Source: Collinsella aerofaciens (GTDB lineage Bacteria > Actinomycetota > Coriobacteriia > Coriobacteriales > Coriobacteriaceae). Taken from it: DNA of 64,000 nucleotides. The DNA lies in NCBI RefSeq assembly GCF_015670745.1, contig NZ_JADPCH010000003.1, positions 40,549-104,548 of the forward strand, written 5' to 3'. Positions 1-8,319 of the stretch are shown here, in pieces. The notes under the pieces are model-generated. The model was not told the origin of the DNA. It saw only the letters and a list, made by a program, of their open reading frames with translations, and made no database searches. Numbering within the stretch: the first letter of the stretch is position 1; each line of letters begins with the position of its first letter. Made by a program: the position numbers and the translations under genes.

Positions 1-1614
1 AGTGGCATCGGCTGGCAGGGCTGGGACACCCCCTCGGCCTCCGAGGGCGGAACCACCGGCCAGGGGCGCGCCGTCGAGGCCGTGCGCCTGAGGCTCACGG
101 GCTCCCTCGCGAAGGACTACGACGTCTACTACCGCGTCCACGCCTCCAACATCGGCTGGATGGCCTGGGCCAAGGACGGCGGGGAGGCCGGCACCACGGG
201 CTTCGGCAGGAGCGTCGAGGCCGTCCAGGTCAGGCTCGTCAAGAAGGGCGACGCCGCCCCCTCGTCCGACGGCGCCAACGTCGACTACGCCTTCAAGAAG
301 AAGCCCATGTCCCTGACCTACCGCGCCCACGTCTCCAACGTGGGCTGGCAGGGGGCCGTGTCCGACGGCGCGACCGCCGGCACCACCGGCCGCGGCCTCG
401 CCCTCGAGGACCTCAAGCTCTCGCTCGACAGCTCCGACTACTCGGACGGCTCTTCCGTTCAGATCGACGCCCACGTCTCGGGCATCGGCTGGCAGGGCTG
501 GGACACCCCCTCGGCCTCCGAGGGCGGAACCACCGGCCAGGGGCGCGCCGTCGAGGCCGTGCGCCTGAGGCTCACGGGCTCCCTCGCGAAGGACTACGAC
601 GTCTACTACCGCGTCCACGCCTCCAACATCGGCTGGATGGCCTGGGCCAAGGACGGCGAGGAGGCCGGCACCACCGGTATGTCGTGTTCCCTCGAAGCTA
701 TTCAGATTAAGCTCATTAAGAAGGGCGCCTCCCATCCTGATACATCGGGGTATTCCCATCTTGAATTACCTACGGTGACGTATTCCTCTCAGGTGAAAGG
801 TACTTGGCAGAATTCTGTCCCCGCTGGAGAGGTGTCCGGTACAACCGGTCAGGGAATTCCCATCACCGGGTTTTCAGCTAAAACTACTTCATCTGTTGCC
901 GGCGGGATTAATTATCAACTGCATCTTTCGAATGTGGGCTGGACGTCTGGTAAGTCAAACGGAGTGCAGCTTTCGTCTACCGCTGAATCCAATTCGGTTG
1001 AGGCTATTAAAATTTCTCTTTCTGGTGACTTGGCAACCTATTTTGATGTTTGGTACAGGGTCCATGTCGATAACGTCGGCTGGCTTGGTTGGACTAAAAA
1101 TGGCTCCGTTGCCGGTAGTACTGGCTATGGGGCCCATGTCCAAGCTATCCAAGTTCGACTTACGAGGAAGGGCGCCAATGCCCCCGGGAGCACCGTTTCG
1201 CCGTGTTTGCTTGGGGAACCAACCGCGTTTGCAAATCCCATGCAGAAGAAAATTGTAGATCTTGCCCGACAGGTGCCGTCTCCTGGCCCTGGTTTGTGCT
1301 CTGAGTGGATTGCAGACATTTATGAGCGTGCCGGATTTAGGAATGTCCATACAGATGCCTGCGATTACTACTGGGATTACTGTAAATATACCGATTATTC
1401 TCATTTGAAAGTCGGAATGGTCATTGCCGTTCCTTCGCATACGCATACACGCATGGGCAGCATTTACGGTCACGTTTGTCTCTACATCGGTAATAACCAG
1501 GTTATGGATAATGTCGGTCTGATCAGGACGCTCGATATGGCGTACTGGTTGAATTATTATTCCACCTCATATAAGCCAAAATGGGGTTGGTATGACAACG
1601 TGCCGCTTGCATAG
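1..1614 (+). CDS. ChW-repeat surface protein with C-terminal NlpC/P60-like cysteine peptidase domain (5' end missing)
   Basis: The reading frame is open from base 1, so the N-terminus and any signal peptide lie outside the window; 537 codons are visible. About eight ChW-type repeats can be read, with cores such as SNIGWMAW, SNVGWQGA and SGIGWQGW and the trailing GTTG. The last ~140 residues are different: a Cys in GLCSEWIADIYERAG, then YGHVCLYIGNNQVMDN, which fits the Cys/His order of NlpC/P60 or CHAP cell-wall peptidases. The protein is therefore probably a secreted peptidoglycan-active enzyme held on the surface by its repeats. Codon use flips from very GC-rich to AT-richer near base 678. 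It shares its repeat type with the next two genes. Peptidase assignment is moderate, ChW assignment is strong. Confidence 0.75.
   Translation, partial: SGIGWQGWDTPSASEGGTTGQGRAVEAVRLRLTGSLAKDYDVYYRVHASNIGWMAWAKDGGEAGTTGFGRSVEAVQVRLVKKGDAAPSSDGANVDYAFKKKPMSLTYRAHVSNVGWQGAVSDGATAGTTGRGLALEDLKLSLDSSDYSDGSSVQIDAHVSGIGWQGWDTPSASEGGTTGQGRAVEAVRLRLTGSLAKDYDVYYRVHASNIGWMAWAKDGEEAGTTGMSCSLEAIQIKLIKKGASHPDTSGYSHLELPTVTYSSQVKGTWQNSVPAGEVSGTTGQGIPITGFSAKTTSSVAGGINYQLHLSNVGWTSGKSNGVQLSSTAESNSVEAIKISLSGDLATYFDVWYRVHVDNVGWLGWTKNGSVAGSTGYGAHVQAIQVRLTRKGANAPGSTVSPCLLGEPTAFANPMQKKIVDLARQVPSPGPGLCSEWIADIYERAGFRNVHTDACDYYWDYCKYTDYSHLKVGMVIAVPSHTHTRMGSIYGHVCLYIGNNQVMDNVGLIRTLDMAYWLNYYSTSYKPKWGWYDNVPLA
4..181 (+). 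repeat. 178-bp exact direct repeat, copy 1
   Basis: Bases 4-181 are identical to 481-658 (offset 477 bases, or 159 codons). The copy encodes one GIGWQGW and one SNIGWMAW ChW unit. Perfect identity at DNA level, synonymous sites included, points to recent duplication or gene conversion. Confidence 0.95.
481..658 (+). repeat. 178-bp exact direct repeat, copy 2
   Basis: Second copy of the 4-181 repeat, in frame within the same gene. The first difference comes at base 659 (a against g at 182), about 20 bases before the composition change at ~678. Confidence 0.95.
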
Positions 1615-1663
1615 TTGATCGAAGGTCATGTCTTCACACAGGTTCTGGCAGATACTCTGATTA

Positions 1664-1705
1664 AAACGAACGGATCGTTTTGCAACGGTCCGTTCGTTTC
1701 TATTT
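1664..1705 (+). terminator. Rho-independent terminator after the NlpC/P60 ChW gene
   Basis: An 11-bp perfect stem (1664-1674 with 1689-1699, arm AAACGAACGGA) closes a 14-base loop about 50 bases after the stop codon. The 3' arm ends in TTT followed by CTATTTG. Confidence 0.8.
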
Positions 1706-1791
1706 GAGTGCCATTCGCGTTTTCGGTATTTAAGCAATTGCCGAAACGATAAATAATGATGCTAAAGATGGTCGATTGATGGGGGAGTCGA

Positions 1792-3027
1792 ATGAAAAAG
1801 ACGCAACGACTGCTAGCAACGGCAATGACGCCATTACTGATCCTTCAGTGTCTTCTGACGCCCCTTTCCGCCTGGGCTGATTCTTTACCTGTGCAACCGG
1901 AATCCACTGATTATATCGATAGTTCTGCCAGCAGCTTGGAAGACGAGAGCTTTGTCTTAAATGACGAACAGCAGGGGGTTGAAGTCGAGCAGCCGACTGT
2001 GTCAGACAACGATTCTCCCTCATCCGTTTCTAGCGAGCCTGCCTCCAATGCAACTGATTCGGCGAAACCCGAAAATGATGCATCCACTGTGTTTGGCTCT
2101 GTTTCATACCAGACTCATGTACAGGATATTGGCTGGCAAGCTCTCGTTTCAAATGGAATGACGGCGGGCACTACAGGCCGTGCTAAGCGCGTCGAAGCCC
2201 TCAAGATTAATTTGCTTTCACAGGATGGCACCCCGCTGGGGAATGATAGCATTTCGGTCCAATCTCACATTTCCGGGATCGGCTGGGAGTCTCAGCCGGT
2301 GGGTAACGGGCAGACATCTGGAACAGTTGGACAGTCGCGAGCCATCGAGGCGATCAAGCTATCTTTGTCGGGCGGTCTTTCTGATTCGTATGACATTTGG
2401 TATCGCGTTCATTCTGCAAATGTTGGTTGGCTTGGCTGGGCCTCAAATGGTGAGCCTGCTGGAACGCAGGGCTATGCTTGTCAGATCGAAGCTATTCAGA
2501 TTAAGGTGCTTCCAAAAAATGCTCAAGATGCGCCAACGCGAGGCGATGCCTTTAGGGATTATTCTCAGGAACCGCCTACCGTTTCCTATCGATCTCATGT
2601 CTCTAATGTTGGATGGATGGGCGCTGTCGCGGACGGAAAGACATCGGGGGTTATTGACTCAAGAAATGCAATTGAGGCGCTGTCGCTTAGCGTTAATTGG
2701 TATGGCCGCGGAGGCTCCATTTCCTCTCGCGCACATGTGTCTGGTGTCGGTTGGCAAAGCTGGTCTTCAGGTGCTGTTGGCACGACCGGGCAGTCTCGGT
2801 CCATTGAGGCCGTTCAGTTTAAGCTGAACGGCGAGATATCTGCAACTTATGGCATTTGGTACCGTGTGTATGCTTCCAAATTGGGCGGATGGCTGGGCTG
2901 GACGTCTAACGGGTCTCCTGCGGGCTCGGTGGGGAAGGGTGCCGCCATTCAGGGTGTTCAGATTTTATTGGTCGAAAAAAAGCGGCTCTGCTCCCGGCGA
3001 TACGTTGAACCATTTCATTGGAGCTAA
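1792..3027 (+). CDS. ChW-repeat L,D-transpeptidase, N-terminal part (frameshifted)
   Basis: ATG at 1792 follows a good ribosome site (GGGGGAG, 1781-1787). Residues 1-29 form a signal peptide (basic start, hydrophobic core, SAWAD cleavage region), followed by an acidic Ser/Glu-rich linker. Six ChW repeats follow, for example QDIGWQAL, SGIGWESQ, ANVGWLGW and SNVGWMGA. After VEKK the frame runs into an unrelated 15-residue tail and stops at 3027. The normal continuation (SGSAPGDT, like KGGGAPGIT in other repeats) is in the next frame, joined at the A7 run 2975-2981. Read through, the protein would have ~1011 residues with 14 repeats and a YkuD domain. It may be a true mutation, a phase-variable tract, slippage-rescued, or a sequencing error. 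Confidence 0.8.
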   Translation: MKKTQRLLATAMTPLLILQCLLTPLSAWADSLPVQPESTDYIDSSASSLEDESFVLNDEQQGVEVEQPTVSDNDSPSSVSSEPASNATDSAKPENDASTVFGSVSYQTHVQDIGWQALVSNGMTAGTTGRAKRVEALKINLLSQDGTPLGNDSISVQSHISGIGWESQPVGNGQTSGTVGQSRAIEAIKLSLSGGLSDSYDIWYRVHSANVGWLGWASNGEPAGTQGYACQIEAIQIKVLPKNAQDAPTRGDAFRDYSQEPPTVSYRSHVSNVGWMGAVADGKTSGVIDSRNAIEALSLSVNWYGRGGSISSRAHVSGVGWQSWSSGAVGTTGQSRSIEAVQFKLNGEISATYGIWYRVYASKLGGWLGWTSNGSPAGSVGKGAAIQGVQILLVEKKRLCSRRYVEPFHWS

Positions 3028-4828
3028 GGATGTTCTAAGCGGGAGCTCGCTTGGTCTTAACGGTAAAAGCCTGGGCTCCGTACAAGGCAAATCAATCCTA
3101 TTGGGCTCCGAGAACGGCTCTGAACCTTTAACCTCGCTCTCCATTTCGTTTGATAATCAAGAGATTTTAGGCTCAATTGACTATTCCGGCTTTTTTGAAT
3201 TTGGCGGATGGAGCGGTGCTGTTTCTGACGGTGCTGCGCTTAACTCTAAAAACGATGGGCGTGTTCTAAAGGCGGTGAGATTGGCTCTTACTGGAGATTT
3301 GTCTAATGCCTATGACATTTGGTATCGCTGCTTTGACTCCAAAAAAGGATGGCTTGGTTGGGCATGCAATGGCGCGGATGCAGGGGCAACGATATCGGGT
3401 TCATTCCTTAAGACTGTCGAAGTAAGGATTGTCAGTAAAGGCGGCGGCGCTCCCGGAATAACGGACGGAGCATTTGTTTCCGATACTTCCGCCGATTGCG
3501 CTCACGTTGTATATCAGGCTCATTCGGCTAACCGTGGGTGGTCTCCTTCTGTATTTGATGGGCAGGTAACCGGTACAACGGGACAATCGCTTTCTCTTCA
3601 AGCTTTGAATGTGTCGTTGTCCGGTGTGGATGACGATTCTCAAATTGAGGCAAGAGCACATGTTGCCAATATTGGTTGGCAGGAATGGCGATCTTCCGGT
3701 TATATTGGGACCGTTGGACAAGGATTGGCCATTCAGGCTCTTGAGCTGCGCTTAAATGGTTCCCTCGCGAATCAGTATGACATTTACTATCGAGTTCATT
3801 CGGCGGGCTATGGTTGGTTGGGTTGGGCAAAAAACGGCGATTCCGCTGGAACTACCGATCTTAATATCCAGATAGAAGCTGTCCAAATTGAACTTGTTGC
3901 GAAAGGCGGGGATCCAGGCGCGTCGTCTGCGCCCGCGTTTATCACGGCACCAGCCCTAACGCTCCAGGCGCATGTCGCCACGCTTGGTTGGATGAATCCG
4001 GTTGGCAACGGCGATGTTGCGGGCACGACCGGTAGGGCACTTGCGATTGAGGCTCTGAAGCTAAATGTCTCCAGTAGCGTATCGGGCGGTATAGAGTACT
4101 CCGCCCATGTGCAGGATGTCGGTTGGCAAAGCTGGACTTCCAACGGGGATATCGCTGGAACGGTAAGCCGCGCAAAGCGTATCGAGGCTATTAAGATTAG
4201 GCTGACCGGTGGCTTATCGAACTACTTTGATGTCTGGTATCGGGCATATTGCCAAGACTTTGGATGGCTCGATTGGACTTCTAATGGGCAACCTGCGGGC
4301 ACATCCAAGATTGGATATAGGATCGAGTCGGTTCAAGTGACGATTGTGCCTAAGGGTGCTGGAGCTCCCGGTTCAACTGGGCGTCCGTATACCGATCAGC
4401 CTTTGCTGCCTGCCGACATGATGGCCATGCTTAATCGGGCTAATAGATATTCGAGCAATACAAACTGGCTCATTATGGTTGACAGGCAAGCATGCCGCCT
4501 TGGAGTTTTTCGTGGACAGCGCGGGTCGTGGAGTTATGCTCAATACTGGACTTGCTCTGCCGGCGCCCCTAGTACTCCAACGCCTACGGGTGAGTATACC
4601 GTCACCGGCAAGGGCTACTCGTTTGGACATGGGTATACTTGCTACTACTATACGCAGTTTTACGGGGACTACCTGTTCCATTCAATACCGTATTACCAGG
4701 GAACTTTTAATCCCATGGACAGCCGGATGGGAATGCATATTTCACAAGGCTGCGTGCGTTTGCCCATCGATCGCGCTAAATGGATTTGGGATAACGTGCC
4801 TCTTGCTACCAAGGTGGTAATCTACTAG
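2849..4828 (+). CDS. ChW-repeat L,D-transpeptidase (YkuD), C-terminal part (frameshifted)
   Basis: This frame continues the gene that starts at 1792; meaningful sequence begins near 2975, and the ATG at 2849 is only the first in frame. It lacks its own signal peptide and credible start. Eight more ChW repeats are visible (ANRGWSPS, ANIGWQEW, AGYGWLGW, QDVGWQSW and others). The last ~130 residues form a YkuD L,D-transpeptidase domain: WLIMVDRQACRLGVF, a PTPTGEYTV stretch, then FHSIPYYQG and MHISQGCVRL, where Cys (codon 4751-4753) is the expected nucleophile; the usual SHGC reads SQGC. The known family role is 3-3 peptidoglycan cross-linking or protein attachment outside the membrane. Whether the domain is made depends on the A7 junction. 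Confidence 0.8.
   Translation: MAFGTVCMLPNWADGWAGRLTGLLRARWGRVPPFRVFRFYWSKKSGSAPGDTLNHFIGAKDVLSGSSLGLNGKSLGSVQGKSILLGSENGSEPLTSLSISFDNQEILGSIDYSGFFEFGGWSGAVSDGAALNSKNDGRVLKAVRLALTGDLSNAYDIWYRCFDSKKGWLGWACNGADAGATISGSFLKTVEVRIVSKGGGAPGITDGAFVSDTSADCAHVVYQAHSANRGWSPSVFDGQVTGTTGQSLSLQALNVSLSGVDDDSQIEARAHVANIGWQEWRSSGYIGTVGQGLAIQALELRLNGSLANQYDIYYRVHSAGYGWLGWAKNGDSAGTTDLNIQIEAVQIELVAKGGDPGASSAPAFITAPALTLQAHVATLGWMNPVGNGDVAGTTGRALAIEALKLNVSSSVSGGIEYSAHVQDVGWQSWTSNGDIAGTVSRAKRIEAIKIRLTGGLSNYFDVWYRAYCQDFGWLDWTSNGQPAGTSKIGYRIESVQVTIVPKGAGAPGSTGRPYTDQPLLPADMMAMLNRANRYSSNTNWLIMVDRQACRLGVFRGQRGSWSYAQYWTCSAGAPSTPTPTGEYTVTGKGYSFGHGYTCYYYTQFYGDYLFHSIPYYQGTFNPMDSRMGMHISQGCVRLPIDRAKWIWDNVPLATKVVIY
2975..2981 (+). 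other. A7 homopolymer at the frameshift junction
   Basis: Seven A residues in GTCGAAAAAAAGCGG. Losing one A joins the two halves of the ChW/YkuD gene and restores VEKSGSAPGDT. Ribosomal -1 slippage on A AAA AAG would instead enter the third frame and stop within ten codons. Confidence 0.85.
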
Positions 4829-4859
4829 TTATTCCTGTAAACGCCGAGAGTTTGTTAGG

Positions 4860-4910
4860 GGGCCCTTTCCTGTTGCCGTTGACTTGGCAACGGAAAGGGC
4901 CCTTGCCTTT
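4860..4910 (+). terminator. Rho-independent terminator after the YkuD ChW gene
   Basis: An 11-bp GC-rich stem (4860-4870 with 4892-4902, arm GGGCCCTTTCC) encloses an inner GTTGCC/GGCAAC stem. It is followed by TTGCCTTT. Confidence 0.8.
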
Positions 4911-5012
4911 GGATAGGGCTTCTATTTCTCCGTTCACCTAATTGGTGGCCTTAATGAAGCTAACTCATTATAGTAGGGTTATTGACGGCTGTCTATCTAG
5001 GAGGCGATTCTC

Positions 5013-8000
5013 TTGAAAAGGCAATTTAGAGCATTTGTTGTTCTGATTTCCTGCTTCATGTCGATGCTGCTTTTGAGCCCTTTGGCTTGTTGGGCGGATC
5101 AAAATATTGGTGCCAACGAATATGAATCCGTTCCAGAGACACAATCCGACTCCTCGGATCAAACTGCTGCTGCAGCCGATGAAACGGCGCCTTCGATTGA
5201 TGTTGCCGTGGAGCCCAAAGAGGCGGCCCCGGACGTCAGCTATAAATCTCACATTTCAGGCATTGGCTGGGAGTCGACGTTTACATCGAATGGTTCGACC
5301 TCTGGCACAACGGGCCAGTCTCGTAGGCTTGAGGCGCTCAGGGTTACTCTCCCTAATTCAGAAGACCTTGGTATCGAATACCGCTCTCATGTTCAAAATG
5401 AAGGCTGGCAGGATTGGGTTTCTAATGGAGCCGTCTCCGGCACAACGGGAAAGGGCCTTCAGATTGAAGCCGTCGAGCTCAAGCTGACGGGTGAAAGAGC
5501 AACTTCTTATGACCTGTATTATCGCGTTCATGCTTCTAATTTCGGTTGGCTTGGATGGGCCTCAAATGGGTCGACTGCGGGAACCACCGGTTGGTCTTAT
5601 GCCGTTGAAGCAATACAGATCGTCATTGTAAAGAAGGGCGAAGCGGCGCCCGGCGATACTGCTGGAGCCTATGTCCCGTATGTCTTTAATTGCTCTCTTT
5701 CTCAGGTTGGGGAGACGACTAAAGTAACCCTGAATATTCCGCAGGTCGAGGATATAAAACGACTCGGTATTGCCGATTCGGTAAAGGTGTCTGGCTTCAT
5801 GTCGTATGGAGGGAAGGTTACCCGATCTGTTTCCAGCACGATTGCATTCGGAGACCTGGGCTCTAGCTCCAGTGAAATTGACTTTAGCGATTATGGTCCG
5901 TTTGACGTTACGTTGCAGTATTTGAAGAACGGAAACATCGTTCATGAGGACCATCAGTCAATTGGCATTTCTGCGAGCGAGTACAACCTTGCCCCTTTGA
6001 GTGCTTCTTTCCCCGTTGTTCTCTATTCGCTATCTTTCTGGGATATCAGCACCTCTTCTGCTGGAACGACCATTCCGTCGATCGTAATGCTCGATCGTCC
6101 AGGTGCCTATAACTGGAACTCGCTTCCATCCGGGATGTATGGTCTTCCGTATCTGACTCATGAGGAAAATGCTTCTAGTTCGAGCTATCAGGCGTTCGCG
6201 GATTATGTCGCTGCTCTCTATAAAATCAACCCCAAGGCAAAGTTCAATCTGTATATCAATGACATCACCTGTTCGTTGATTCATAGGATGATTTACGCCA
6301 ATAAGATTCCCACTGGCCAATACTCCATTCGGCTGTTGTCGGATGGATCTGCCACGTATGTTTTTACCAACGAGGCTTTCGATGTTAAGGATCCAGATTC
6401 TAAGCAAGCGGAGCTGATTGCTTTATGGAACGCTGCTAAGAATAAGGAATACGAAACCGGTGAAGTCTCAATGTCGTATAGCGATTATCACGATCACTGG
6501 GATTCTATGTATGCCGTGCTGAGTATTGAGCCCGGCACTCAGTGGTGGATGACTCGAACGAATCTGTTTACGAGCGGTGACGATAATGCCTTTGCGAATA
6601 AGATCGCATCCGATCCTAACGTTAAGAAGATGAACGTTTCGAGCATGCTTACGAGCCTGCAGAATAGGGGAGAGTACACGGTCCAAGCGTTTAAGGCTCT
6701 GTACAACTTTAACGATGGTTATTTTGATGCGGCTACTCAGCAGGGCAAAAAGGTAATGATGCTGCTTGGAACGTATGTTACTTACGAGCAGAATTTTGAC
6801 GACTATGCCAACTTGACCGAGGTTATCTATGGCGATGACTATTTGTATTATTACAAGGGGCATCCAAACACGCCGACGGGCATGTATCCCCAAAAGCAGG
6901 AACAGCTTGACCGTCTGAGCATTACCGATGTCGATTCTTCCGTTGCTGCAGAGCTGATTCTCTTCTTTAATCCGGAGATCGGTCTGTCTGGATATGGGTC
7001 TAGTACGTATAACTCGGCCAGCGCCGATGCTGCTGGTGGACTTTGGAATTCAACGAAGGCCGAGGCCTTGAAGCCGGGTGCCGTTATCGATTATTCGATT
7101 ATGGATTGGTTTGCTTCTCCGGTTACCGAAGACACGGATGCTGCAATCAGATCCCTTTGCAAGCAGGGTGACTCTTGCTATCTCGTAGAATTTTCGGATT
7201 CCATCCTTGCTTCGGCAAATTACGACTTTGCTATTTATTCGCACAATAGCGGCGCTCTGACTTATTTCAAGAAGGACGAGTCGGGCTACGACGTCGTCAA
7301 GGTGTCACGAGGCTCGCTTGATGTTTTGGCAACTTCGCATGTTTCGAATGACGGTTGGCAGTCGGCTTCCAAGGGCGGAAATGTTTCTGGCACCGTTGGT
7401 CAGTCCAAAGCTGTCGAGGCTATAACTCTCAATCTGCAGAATGCTCCCTACGATGGCAGCTTGGAGTACAGGACGCATGTTTCCGATTACGGTTGGCAAG
7501 ACTATGTGAAAGAGGGAGAAGTCTCCGGTACTACTGGTCAGAGCAAGTCTGTCCAGGCTATCCAAATTCGACTTACTGGTGAGATGGCCAATCGTTATGA
7601 CGTTTACTATCGCGCTCATGTTCAGGACAAGGGGTGGCTTGGCTGGGCCTGCAATGATCAAGTTGCCGGAACGACTGGGTTTGGCTTGAGGCTCGAGGCA
7701 TACCAGGTCGTTTTGGTTGAAAAGGGTTCGCCTGCACCAGGGGATACGAGTCAGCCCTCTATTCAGAAAACTTTTTCAATAAAGGCTCATGTTTCAAACC
7801 TTGGTTGGCAGGAACCTGTTTATGAGGGCATGACGGCGGGCACAACTGGTCGAAATCTTGCTGTTGAGGCGTTGGCTATTAGCAAGCCCGAACTCGGGTA
7901 TTCCGGTAACATCGAATATCGAGCTCATGTTCAGAATATCGGCTGGCAAAAGTGGGTCAAGAACGGCAAGCTGGCCGGCACCACGGGTAAGTCTCTTTCT

Positions 8001-8177
8001 ATTGAAGCTGTAGAAATTAAGCTTACGGGTGATCTCGCCAAGCATTATGACGTTGTCTATAGGGCGCATGTGCAGGGTAAGGGTTGGCTCGATTGGGTTA
8101 AATCGGGCGAGTGCGCAGGTACAACTGGAGAGGCCCTACATATGGAAGCGATTGAGGTTAAGTTGGTTGATAAATAG
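5013..8177 (+). CDS. Secreted ChW-repeat protein with Ig-like and GT80 sialyltransferase-like domains
   Basis: TTG start at 5013 behind AGGAGG (4999-5004); 1054 residues. Residues 1-29 are a signal peptide ending CWAD. Three ChW repeats (about 75-210) are followed by an Ig-like beta region (about 225-325), then a ~420-residue domain (about 330-750), then six ChW repeats. The middle domain matches my recollection of GT80 sialyltransferases such as Pasteurella PmST1: LLSDGSATYV against LYDDGSMEYV, YYYKGHP against YFKGHP, and GYGSSTY against GVASSLY. His617 and Ser663/664 are kept, but the first Asp of the DDG motif, the presumed base, is Ser443. It may be inactive, altered, or used as a binding module. 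No CMP-sialic acid genes are nearby. The fold call is moderate and the activity is unknown. Confidence 0.7.
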   Translation: MKRQFRAFVVLISCFMSMLLLSPLACWADQNIGANEYESVPETQSDSSDQTAAAADETAPSIDVAVEPKEAAPDVSYKSHISGIGWESTFTSNGSTSGTTGQSRRLEALRVTLPNSEDLGIEYRSHVQNEGWQDWVSNGAVSGTTGKGLQIEAVELKLTGERATSYDLYYRVHASNFGWLGWASNGSTAGTTGWSYAVEAIQIVIVKKGEAAPGDTAGAYVPYVFNCSLSQVGETTKVTLNIPQVEDIKRLGIADSVKVSGFMSYGGKVTRSVSSTIAFGDLGSSSSEIDFSDYGPFDVTLQYLKNGNIVHEDHQSIGISASEYNLAPLSASFPVVLYSLSFWDISTSSAGTTIPSIVMLDRPGAYNWNSLPSGMYGLPYLTHEENASSSSYQAFADYVAALYKINPKAKFNLYINDITCSLIHRMIYANKIPTGQYSIRLLSDGSATYVFTNEAFDVKDPDSKQAELIALWNAAKNKEYETGEVSMSYSDYHDHWDSMYAVLSIEPGTQWWMTRTNLFTSGDDNAFANKIASDPNVKKMNVSSMLTSLQNRGEYTVQAFKALYNFNDGYFDAATQQGKKVMMLLGTYVTYEQNFDDYANLTEVIYGDDYLYYYKGHPNTPTGMYPQKQEQLDRLSITDVDSSVAAELILFFNPEIGLSGYGSSTYNSASADAAGGLWNSTKAEALKPGAVIDYSIMDWFASPVTEDTDAAIRSLCKQGDSCYLVEFSDSILASANYDFAIYSHNSGALTYFKKDESGYDVVKVSRGSLDVLATSHVSNDGWQSASKGGNVSGTVGQSKAVEAITLNLQNAPYDGSLEYRTHVSDYGWQDYVKEGEVSGTTGQSKSVQAIQIRLTGEMANRYDVYYRAHVQDKGWLGWACNDQVAGTTGFGLRLEAYQVVLVEKGSPAPGDTSQPSIQKTFSIKAHVSNLGWQEPVYEGMTAGTTGRNLAVEALAISKPELGYSGNIEYRAHVQNIGWQKWVKNGKLAGTTGKSLSIEAVEIKLTGDLAKHYDVVYRAHVQGKGWLDWVKSGECAGTTGEALHMEAIEVKLVDK

Positions 8178-8254
8178 TAAGTGATGCAAGTCTATCATCT
8201 ATCCGCTATTGCAGTAATTCAGTGGTTTAGTCCAACTGTATTAGTTTAATCTTG

Positions 8255-8290
8255 AAGGAGTTTATGATTTTTCGTAAACTCCTTTAGTTT
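8255..8290 (+). terminator. Probable terminator between the GT80-like gene and the GT-C gene
   Basis: A 10-bp perfect stem (AAGGAGTTTA 8255-8264 with TAAACTCCTT 8275-8284) with a T-rich loop, followed by TAGTTT. Confidence 0.7.
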
Positions 8291-8319
8291 AGCTACTAAT
8301 TAATTATAGGGACTCGTTT

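Noticed and set aside
4-658. CRISPR-like array at the window start
   Set aside because: The repeats are long, coding, in frame, and are protein repeats. No short repeats with unique spacers were seen anywhere.
2974-2990. Programmed -1 ribosomal frameshift on A AAA AAG in the split ChW gene
   Set aside because: A -1 shift enters a frame that stops within ten codons. Only +1 or -2 (or loss of one A) gives the YkuD frame.
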